Shown here piece after piece: positions 17,681 to 25,657 of a stretch of DNA of 42,251 nt. The DNA lies in NCBI GenBank assembly GCA_938075565.1, contig CALJGU010000298.1, forward strand, positions 1 through 42,251. The letters run 5' to 3'. The position numbers and the translations under genes were made by a program. This stretch comes from an uncultured Opitutales bacterium. Its GTDB lineage: Bacteria > Verrucomicrobiota > Verrucomicrobiia > Opitutales > UBA2995. The notes under the pieces were generated by a model that did not search any database, was not told where the DNA came from, and saw only the letters and a list, made by a program, of their open reading frames with translations. The number at the start of each line of letters is the position of its first letter. The stretch's first letter is position 1.

Positions 17681-20103
17681 AACATTTAGACCCCAATGAT
17701 CCACGCTTCACCGCCAAAGCTCTTGGCGAAGAAGAAACCCAAGACATCAACCCAGACGCGAATAAAGAGTTTAACTCTCTCCAGTCATTCGCGGACACAC
17801 TCAGAGACGAGCTAAAATCCCGTGATGAAAGCGAAGTGCTGACCAGCGAACAAAAGGAACGCGTTCGCTCAGCTGTTCAGACGAAACAAAAGAAGGTTCT
17901 ACGTTTTCCAGTGTGGATCAATGCAGTTGCCGCATGTCTCGTTCTGGGATTGGTGGGGATTGTCTCACTCAAGACCGTCGATAACCACGACACACCAATC
18001 GTTCAAGGGGAGCAAGAGATACGGCTTGATCTACCTATGAAGCCGGAAAGCAGCGAACATATCCCCTTACGCAGATCTACTCCGGAAGAAGGAACATTGA
18101 TTGAAGCTGAAATCGCAGAACTGGATGCAAGAAGCAGACCAGCTCAACTATTGAGTCCAACTCCTAGTGCTTTTCAGGAAAAGCTACCCCAGCTTGAAAC
18201 TCAATTCGAACACACGAATCGCCAGAACAACCCAGTGATCTTTGCAGCTCAAGACTTTTATCAGCTACCAACAGAAGTGGCGGTTGAAGATTCCCCTAAA
18301 TTCGGGCTTCCAGACTCTAATCAAGTTTTTGAACCCGAACAGGAACCGCTAATTAGTCAGCCTTCACTCGATCTTGCAGGAGCATCAATCACAGCCATCA
18401 CCGAGGAATACCTGGAAGATGTAGGCACTTCAAGCGGCTCCTCTTCCAGAATGCAAGCGAAGGAAAATAAACTTACGAAATCACCAGCAACTCCCTCACC
18501 TATAGCGTTCACGAATAATTTCGTTGATACAAAAAACTCCTCTGAAAGAGATCGAAATGCTCAACTCATAGAAGACCGGCTTGCCATCCCTATTGAAAGA
18601 AGAGCACACGTATCTGGTGGAAGCACGGTTACGATCAACCTCAACCCGCCGCCGAAACAAGAACCATGGAACCGCGAAGCCTACGATCGGCTCGTTGAAA
18701 ACTCCTTCAAGAATCCAAGCGATCATCCGCTGTCCACATTCTCCATCGATGTAGATACTGCCTCTTACGCAAACATGCGTCGTTTCCTGAATAACGGCCA
18801 GCTCCCTCCGGCTGACGCAGTGCGGATTGAGGAAATGATAAACTACTTCTCATACGACTATGAAGGGCCAACAGATGAAACACCATTCGCGGTGCACGTT
18901 GAATCAGCTTCGGCTCCCTGGAATGAAGATCATCGATTAGTAAGGATCGCATTACAGGGAGAGAAGATCGATCTATCCGAACGTCCCGATGCCAACCTGG
19001 TATTCCTGATCGATGTATCCGGATCCATGAGCAACCAGAACAAACTGCCTCTGGTCCAGCGTTCACTTAATCTACTGGTCGACCAGATGGAAGCTCGTGA
19101 CCGCATCTCCGTGGTTGTCTACGCTGGAGCGTCCGGCCTGGCCCTTCCCTCCACTACCGCCAATAACAAGGAGACGATCCAGCATGCCATTAGCAACCTG
19201 CAGTCTGGAGGCAGCACCAATGGAGGAGCCGGTATCGAGCTGGCCTACTCGGTAGCGCAGAAGCACTTCGTTGAGGATGGTATCAACCGCGTCATTCTTT
19301 GCACCGATGGAGACTTCAATGTCGGAACGACAGACCGTGGAAGTCTGACCCGCATGATCGAAGAAAAAGCCAAGACCGGCGTCTTCTTCTCTGTGCTCGG
19401 TTTCGGAATGGGCAACTACCAGGATGCATCGATGGAAGAACTCTCCAATAAAGGGAATGGCAATTACGGCTACCTCGACTCGTTCAAAGAAGCGCGCAAG
19501 GTGTTTGTCGACGACATGCTCGGAACCCTCTACACTATCGCCAAGGATGTGAAGATCCAGGTGGAGTTCAACCCGACTCAGGTTGGTTCGTACCGACTCA
19601 TCGGATACGAGAATCGTATGCTAGCGAAAGAAGACTTCAACGATGACACCAAAGATGCAGGCGAGATCGGTGCTGGCCATCGGGTGACAGCTCTTTACGA
19701 GATCGTCCCCCCCGGGATTGCTGAAGGAAAGACTTCCTCAGTGGACCCACTCAAATACCAAGCCGCAACAGAACCCTCAGCAAAATCTGCCGAGTTGCTC
19801 ACCGTAAAGCTGCGCTACAAACAGCCCGACGAAGATGTCAGCTCTTTGATCGAGCATCCATTCATCGACAACGGTTCTGAGCTGGAATCAACGAACGCAG
19901 ACTTTCGTTTCGCCACCGCCGTGGCCAGCTTTGGAATGTTGCTGAGACAATCTGAGCGGATTGCAGAGATGAATCTTGAAGACGTACTCTCCATAGCCAC
20001 CAAATCAAAAGGCAATGATTCCGGCGGACTTCGTTCCGAGTTTATCGAGCTCGTTGAGAAGGCTATATCGCTTCAGCCAAAAACGGGAGAAACCCAAGAG
20101 TAG
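17677..20103 (+). CDS. VWA-domain protein (YfbK-like with DUF3520-type C-terminus), single TM helix after a cytoplasmic N-terminus
   Basis: MKHLDPNDPRFTAKALGEEE..., TM FPVWINAVAACLVLGLVGIVSL, FSIDVDTASYANMRRFLNNGQLPPADAVRIEEMINYF, MIDAS LVFLIDVSGSMSNQNKLPLV; ATGA overlap with the sigma gene. Confidence 0.9.
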   Translation: MKHLDPNDPRFTAKALGEEETQDINPDANKEFNSLQSFADTLRDELKSRDESEVLTSEQKERVRSAVQTKQKKVLRFPVWINAVAACLVLGLVGIVSLKTVDNHDTPIVQGEQEIRLDLPMKPESSEHIPLRRSTPEEGTLIEAEIAELDARSRPAQLLSPTPSAFQEKLPQLETQFEHTNRQNNPVIFAAQDFYQLPTEVAVEDSPKFGLPDSNQVFEPEQEPLISQPSLDLAGASITAITEEYLEDVGTSSGSSSRMQAKENKLTKSPATPSPIAFTNNFVDTKNSSERDRNAQLIEDRLAIPIERRAHVSGGSTVTINLNPPPKQEPWNREAYDRLVENSFKNPSDHPLSTFSIDVDTASYANMRRFLNNGQLPPADAVRIEEMINYFSYDYEGPTDETPFAVHVESASAPWNEDHRLVRIALQGEKIDLSERPDANLVFLIDVSGSMSNQNKLPLVQRSLNLLVDQMEARDRISVVVYAGASGLALPSTTANNKETIQHAISNLQSGGSTNGGAGIELAYSVAQKHFVEDGINRVILCTDGDFNVGTTDRGSLTRMIEEKAKTGVFFSVLGFGMGNYQDASMEELSNKGNGNYGYLDSFKEARKVFVDDMLGTLYTIAKDVKIQVEFNPTQVGSYRLIGYENRMLAKEDFNDDTKDAGEIGAGHRVTALYEIVPPGIAEGKTSSVDPLKYQAATEPSAKSAELLTVKLRYKQPDEDVSSLIEHPFIDNGSELESTNADFRFATAVASFGMLLRQSERIAEMNLEDVLSIATKSKGNDSGGLRSEFIELVEKAISLQPKTGETQE

Positions 20104-20112
20104 CAAAATAGT

Positions 20113-20184
20113 GGTAGGGACGCATCGCCGAGGCGTCCGTTCGTGAACCAATGAGTTTCGGACGGCCCGGCGGTCCGTCCCTAC
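20113..20184. repeat. REPIN-like inverted repeat A
   Basis: GGTAGGGACGCATCGCCGAGGCGTCCG ... inverted GGTAGGGACGGACCGCCGGGCCGTCCG. Confidence 0.85.
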
Positions 20185-21173
20185 CCTTTAAGGTGGGCGA
20201 CCAACTCTTCCACGCCTTGCTCAGTCGTCATCGCTGGTTGATAACCCAGGTTTTGCCGAGCAGCGGAGATGTCGAAGTAATGGTCCTTTGCCAATTCAGT
20301 TGCAACGAAGCGTGTCATGGGAGGCTCCCCTTTTAAGCGAAGCGTTTTCCAAACACCCTCCATCACGGCCCCGACTCGGTAAGCGGACTTTAGCGAAATC
20401 TGTTTTTCAACTGGGGCTACCCCCAGGCGCTGAAGTAGATCATTGATCCAATCCCAAAGCACAACCGGCTCACCCTGAGTAATAAAGTATGCTCGACCAC
20501 AACCTTCCTGACGTTCCAAGGCAACCTGAGCACGAATCTGGGCATCGGCTGCATTCTCTACATGAACGACATCCACCTTGTTCAGGCCGTCGCCAACAAT
20601 CCGCAGTTTGCCTGCCCAAGCACGGTCCACAACGCGAGGAATCAAATGGTTGTCTCCCACACCCCAAATCAAATGCGGTCGGAGTGCGATCGTCCGTAAT
20701 CCCGAACCATCGGGATCGTTGGCGGAAAGAACTTCTTCTTCGGCGATACGCTTTGTGTGCGCGTAATGACAAAGCCAGTCTTTGCCATAGGGTTGATTCT
20801 CATCGACCCCTTGGAGAGCTTCTCCATTAAAAACTACACTGGGAGTGCTGGTATAAACGAGCCTTTGAGTGCCAAGCTCTTTGCATGCATTGAGAACGTT
20901 CCGGGTTCCAATGACATTGGTTTGGTAATAATCTTCCCAGCTTCCCCACACACCTGCTTTGGCAGCGATATGTTGAATCACTTCTGCTCCGCGGGCTGCT
21001 GCGCGCACGATTTTCGCATCGCGAATGTCACCTTGAATTACGTCGACGCCTGCTTCTTTCAGGTCGGGTCTTTCCGACCTTCCAAGCACCCTGACAGTAT
21101 AACCTCGGGCTAGGAGTTTCTTCACTACATAGCGACCGAGAAAGCCTCCGCCACCTGTAACCAATATCTTCAT
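20181..21173 (-). CDS. oleD: NAD-dependent epimerase/3-beta-HSD-like dehydrogenase, OleD-like
   Basis: VTGGGGFLGRYVVKKLLARGYTVRVLGR, IQHIAAKAGVWGSWEDYYQTNVIGTRNVLNACKELGTQRLVYTSTPSVVFNGEALQGVDENQPY, ALRPHLIWGVGDNHLIPR. Confidence 0.75.
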   Translation of the reverse strand: MKILVTGGGGFLGRYVVKKLLARGYTVRVLGRSERPDLKEAGVDVIQGDIRDAKIVRAAARGAEVIQHIAAKAGVWGSWEDYYQTNVIGTRNVLNACKELGTQRLVYTSTPSVVFNGEALQGVDENQPYGKDWLCHYAHTKRIAEEEVLSANDPDGSGLRTIALRPHLIWGVGDNHLIPRVVDRAWAGKLRIVGDGLNKVDVVHVENAADAQIRAQVALERQEGCGRAYFITQGEPVVLWDWINDLLQRLGVAPVEKQISLKSAYRVGAVMEGVWKTLRLKGEPPMTRFVATELAKDHYFDISAARQNLGYQPAMTTEQGVEELVAHLKG

Positions 21174-21299
21174 ATAAACCTATGTGACGTTTTTTGCGAG
21201 GAATGCCACGAAAATTTTCCCTTTCTTATGCATCCGCGATTCAGAGAGCCTCGTATCAAATTCTAAGCTCATACGTTTAAACCTCTATTTCATTTTAAA

Positions 21300-22127
21300 A
21301 TGAAAAATCCTATCGGGAAATTGACCACCGTTTTCTTGCTACTCGGACTAACCGCATCCTCCTATGCGCAGAAGCAGCCAGTCCCTCACGCCACCTTCTC
21401 AACGTTCACAACAGGACGAGATGGCGGCCATGTATTTAAGGTCGAATCAATCTCTTCAGAAGGCCTTTGCGCTACCGTTCGCTACATCGAGATGCAGATT
21501 CCAGGTCCTCACTTTCAGGCCCTCGTCGATTTCGATGAGCATATCAGCATCCCCATCCTCAGCCAACCATTTGAATAAATCCACGCGGTCAATCAATTCG
21601 GCGAACACGTTTATGCTTCCTTCCTTTGGCAAGGTCGAACCTTTGAATCCACACCCTGCCCCATCCAATATGTCATAGCACCACCCAGTGTCATTCTTTA
21701 CGAAGCACCAAGTGCCCTGCCGATGACAAATACCTCCAACCGCGCGGAGGTATCAGAAGGGAATCCTGCCATTGCAGGATTTGTATTAAACGAACCGTCT
21801 TGGGTCATCATTCGCGGTATCGGCCCTTCCATGAATTTGGAATCTGGATACATCGACGATCCAGTTATTACTCTGCATGCCGATCAATACTTGTTAGAGG
21901 ATTTCAACGACGACTTAGAGAATTCCATCACCAATGACAACTGGCAGGACACGCTCCGGTCGGACACCTTGGATCACTGGAAGCTAGCTCCAGAAAACGA
22001 GAACGAATCGGCACTGGTGACGTATTTAAATCCCGGACCTTACAAAGTGCATTTATCAAGTAACGGCGAACTGGGATCCGGGTTAGTAGAAGTATATGTG
22101 GCTCCTTACGCCCTTCCTTCAGAGTAG
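21300..22127 (+). pseudogene. Secreted protein of the 'RGIGPS' type, interrupted by an in-frame TAA at 21576-21578
   Basis: Same-frame translation across the stop: ...ISIPILSQPFE*IHAVNQFGEHVYASFLWQGRTFESTPCPIQYVIAPPSVILYEAPSALPMTNTSNRAEVSEGNPAIAGFVLNEPSWVIIRGIGPSM...; N-terminal signal peptide. Confidence 0.75.
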
Positions 22128-22260
22128 AACAGGCATCTTGCCTGTTTATTTTCCGAAGACAAAAGAATCACTTATCATTCGAAAACGCCCAATAGGAGAA
22201 CTAGTCACAGCTGTGTGCTTCTTTAACTAAAGACAAAACAGGCAAGATGCCTGTTCTACT
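22123..22260. repeat. REPIN-like inverted repeat B (25-bp perfect arms, 88-nt spacer)
   Basis: AGTAGAACAGGCATCTTGCCTGTTT at 22123-22147 and its exact reverse complement at 22236-22260. Confidence 0.92.
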
Positions 22261-23865
22261 TTATTGGTCCCTAAACTCTTTCGCCAAAGTCAGCCGGTGA
22301 ATCTTGGCATTGTGCCGCACGTCTACGGGAAATGATTTGTGGAAAAATACTCGTTTCACTTGAGCAGCTGACGAATCTTCAGGAATTGCATTCAACAAGA
22401 TCTCTGCCCATTCCTCACCTGCTTGTTGATCCTGTTCCGGCTCAATCACAATCGCAGGAACTTGATTTCCCGGTTCGCCCAGGCCAATCAAAGCGGAGCG
22501 AAAGACTCCATTCTGCTGATTGAAAATCGCCTCAATAGGATCGGTGAACAAAACCCCGTCGGTTGCTTGCACCCGTTCGGCAACCCGGCCACAGAACCAA
22601 ATGCTGCCATCCTCATCGAGATAAGCTGAGTCACCCATGCGATGCCAGATGGTATCGCCATCTTTGATTTTCCCTTTGGAGGTAGCCTCTTCAAGATGAT
22701 CATATCCCTTCGTTACAACCGGGCCTTTCACGATCAATTCTCCTACCTCGCCTGCAGGTAATACATCCGCCTGATCCAGGGTACCGATGGGAGTTTCCAC
22801 AATCCGAATCACGCGAGCCTCCATTTCAGTAACGGGTTTACCCACACAGGTTCCAGCACCTTGACTGGTTTTTGACTGTGTCTCTTCAAGTATCTGTTTT
22901 CCCGACAAGCTACTCACCGGTAATGACTCGGTAGCGCCGTAGGGTGTGTGAATCTCGCCATTCACGATTACCTTTTTGAAAGATTCGATCAGCTGAGGAG
23001 GAACAGGAGCACCTGCCATTAGGACACGTCGAATACTGGGTAGTTGAATCGACTCCTTTTCACAGTAACGACAAATCTTCGTCCACAACACAGGTGAGCC
23101 AAAGGAGTTGGTTACTTCGTTTTGCAAAATGGCCTGGACGATGTTTCTGGGATCGACCGTAGCAGGTCGGCTCGGATTCATTTCCGGCACAATGGTTGTC
23201 ATCCCAAATGCAGGGTTAAACAGAGCGAACACAGGCAGCATAGGAAGGTCCACTTCACCTCGCTCGATGCCGTAAGCCTTTCCAATCAACCGCACCTGCG
23301 CATCAAACATCCCGTGTTCATAAAGCACTCCTTTGGGAGCACCCGTGGAGCCTGAGGTAAACAGTATGGCTGCCAAGTCGTCGATCTCAGTATTCTCCAA
23401 GACCGGTTCAGATGAAGCTTTGCCCAAACGTTTCTCAAACGATCCTCCCACTGAAACACGAAACTGGACTCCTTTGAAACTACCCCAAAATAATCGGCTC
23501 AGCCCGATGACCATGGGAATGCCCACCAATACATCCGGCTTGGTTCGCCGGACACAGGCGAGAAAGTTTTTCACACCCATTCCAGGATCGATCACCACCG
23601 GAACGGCCCCAAGCTTGAAGAGTGCGAAGGTAATCAGAATGAGCTCTAGCCCCGGACGAACAGCTAGTTGAACGCGAGCACCTCGGACGACGCCCTGCTT
23701 TTTCAGGTAGTTTGCACAGCTATTACTCAGCGTTTCCAACTCCCCAAAAGTAAGGCTGCGATAACGGATATTATCCCCGTCCCAACCCCGCGGAATTTTC
23801 AACGCACAATCCTCTGGCTGGGCGGCAGCGGTTTTCGGGAGGAATCTGGCGACGTTAAAACTCAT
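22261..23865 (-). CDS. oleC: AMP-dependent synthetase, OleC-like (beta-lactone synthetase type)
   Basis: MSFNVARFLPKTAAAQPEDCALKIPRG, GAVPVVIDPGMGVKNFLACVRRTKPDVLVGIP, AAILFTSGSTGAPKGVLYEHGMF, PYGATESLPVSSL; start set at the internal ATG. Confidence 0.75.
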   Translation of the reverse strand: MSFNVARFLPKTAAAQPEDCALKIPRGWDGDNIRYRSLTFGELETLSNSCANYLKKQGVVRGARVQLAVRPGLELILITFALFKLGAVPVVIDPGMGVKNFLACVRRTKPDVLVGIPMVIGLSRLFWGSFKGVQFRVSVGGSFEKRLGKASSEPVLENTEIDDLAAILFTSGSTGAPKGVLYEHGMFDAQVRLIGKAYGIERGEVDLPMLPVFALFNPAFGMTTIVPEMNPSRPATVDPRNIVQAILQNEVTNSFGSPVLWTKICRYCEKESIQLPSIRRVLMAGAPVPPQLIESFKKVIVNGEIHTPYGATESLPVSSLSGKQILEETQSKTSQGAGTCVGKPVTEMEARVIRIVETPIGTLDQADVLPAGEVGELIVKGPVVTKGYDHLEEATSKGKIKDGDTIWHRMGDSAYLDEDGSIWFCGRVAERVQATDGVLFTDPIEAIFNQQNGVFRSALIGLGEPGNQVPAIVIEPEQDQQAGEEWAEILLNAIPEDSSAAQVKRVFFHKSFPVDVRHNAKIHRLTLAKEFRDQ

Positions 23866-23958
23866 CAGATAAAGGGTCGTAGGCCCGACAAACTGGGCTG
23901 GCAACGGAAAAGCTGAAAGCTTGACCGCCACCCGCTGATCTGGCTTCTTAGCGCCCTT

Positions 23959-25470
23959 ATGTCTACAGACTCATTACAAAATCCGACCATGGACGACATC
24001 ATTTCCCTGTGTAAGCGACGGGGATTTATTTTCCAATCTTCCGAAATCTACGGAGGCATCAATGGATTCTATGATTACGGTCCTTTGGGGGTTGAGCTTC
24101 GTAAGAACATCAAAGACGCCTGGTGGAAAGACATGGTGCACGGCCGTGAGGACATCGTCGGGCAGGATGCATCGATCATCATGCACCCCAATATTTGGAG
24201 AGCCTCCGGCCACGTAGACAGCTTCTCCGACCCTATGGTCGACTGTAAGGAGTCAAAGATGCGTTACCGCGCAGATCACCTGCTCTGGTCGGCCGTCAGG
24301 GTTGATGGAGAAATCATTGGCTACGTTTCCACCTTGGAAGGAAACGATCAACAAGCCGATGCGGAGAAGAAGGCTGAAACGCTGAAACGTAAAGCGGCCA
24401 AACAAGGCGAACTCGGGCCAATCGAACTGAAGGAATATCTGGAAGCGACTCCCGATATCTACGAGCTGATTCCTTCGCCGGCTACTGGCAAGCCAGGTTC
24501 ACTCACACCACCCCGTGAGTTCAATATGATGTTCCAAACTTTTGTGGGAGCATTGAAGGATGACTCCTCAGTTGCTTACCTGCGCCCGGAAACCGCTCAG
24601 GGGATTTTTGCTAACTTTAAAAACATATTGGATACGGCCCGCGTAAAGATCCCCTTTGGAATCGCCCAGATCGGTAAGGCCTTCCGCAACGAGATCACTC
24701 CGAAGAATTTCATTTTCCGTTCCCGTGAGTTTGAACAAATGGAAATCGAATACTTCATCGAAGCCGATGAAGACGCCTGGGAAAATTACTACCACGAATG
24801 GATCAAAACTCGCATGGCTTGGCACAAGGCAATCGGCCTGAAGGACGACCGCCTGAGCACCCACGTGCACCCGAAGGATAAGCTCGCTCACTACTCACGC
24901 GCTTGCACCGACATCATGTTCGAATTCCCCTTTGGCGTTCAAGAGCTCGAAGGGATTGCCGCCCGAGGCAACTACGACCTGACTCAGCACCAGGAGCACT
25001 CCGGCAAGTCGATGGAATATTTCGACGACCAGAAACGTGAGAAGTACATACCACACGTCATCGAACCATCTCTCGGAGTTGACCGCACCTTACTCGCGGT
25101 TCTCTGTTCTGCTTACACGGTGGAAGAGGTCGAAGACGAAACGCGTAACGTATTGAAATTTGCTCCACGCATCGCTCCGATCAAAGCGGCCATTCTTCCA
25201 TTGATGAAGAACAAACCTGAGATCGTTGAGATGTCCAAGCGCATCTACAAAAACCTAAGTCTCCGTCATAACGTCTTTTACGATCAGGCTGGCGCTATTG
25301 GGCGCCGCTACCGTCGTATGGACGAAGCTGGTACACCTTACTGTATCACGATTGATTTCGACTCACTCGAAGACGGCACCGCCACGCTGCGTGATCGCGA
25401 TTCTATGGAGCAGATCCGTATTCCGGAAGGGGAGCTTGCTGCCTACATCGACGAAAAGATCTACGGCTAG
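23959..25470 (+). CDS. glyS: Glycyl-tRNA synthetase (single-chain alpha2 type)
   Basis: [96 protein letters not shown]. Confidence 0.96.
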   Translation: MSTDSLQNPTMDDIISLCKRRGFIFQSSEIYGGINGFYDYGPLGVELRKNIKDAWWKDMVHGREDIVGQDASIIMHPNIWRASGHVDSFSDPMVDCKESKMRYRADHLLWSAVRVDGEIIGYVSTLEGNDQQADAEKKAETLKRKAAKQGELGPIELKEYLEATPDIYELIPSPATGKPGSLTPPREFNMMFQTFVGALKDDSSVAYLRPETAQGIFANFKNILDTARVKIPFGIAQIGKAFRNEITPKNFIFRSREFEQMEIEYFIEADEDAWENYYHEWIKTRMAWHKAIGLKDDRLSTHVHPKDKLAHYSRACTDIMFEFPFGVQELEGIAARGNYDLTQHQEHSGKSMEYFDDQKREKYIPHVIEPSLGVDRTLLAVLCSAYTVEEVEDETRNVLKFAPRIAPIKAAILPLMKNKPEIVEMSKRIYKNLSLRHNVFYDQAGAIGRRYRRMDEAGTPYCITIDFDSLEDGTATLRDRDSMEQIRIPEGELAAYIDEKIYG

Positions 25471-25497
25471 TAGAACATATTTTGGCAAACCGTTGAT

Positions 25498-25526
25498 GGC
25501 CGGGCTCGAAAGGGTCCGGCCTTTTT
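25498..25526 (+). terminator. Intrinsic terminator after glyS
   Basis: GGCCGGGCTC-GAAA-GGGTCCGGCC-TTTTT. Confidence 0.88.
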
Positions 25527-25543
25527 CTGAGGTGTTTAGATCC

Positions 25544-25622
25544 TCAACTGTAGGAGGTAGCTTGCTGCCGATTCGTAATTCTTGGACCGTTCGTTCGGCA
25601 GCAAGCTACCTCCTACAGTTGA
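25544..25622. repeat. REPIN-like inverted repeat C (28-bp perfect arms)
   Basis: TCAACTGTAGGAGGTAGCTTGCTGCCGA at 25544-25571 and its exact reverse complement at 25595-25622. Confidence 0.95.
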
Positions 25623-25657
25623 GTTGCCAACTTTCCCGAAAGTTGCAGGCTGAGGCC

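Noticed and set aside
25298-25657. N-terminal part of ORF 25298-27547
   Set aside because: Runs out of frame through glyS and repeat C; the signal peptide starts at ATG 25658
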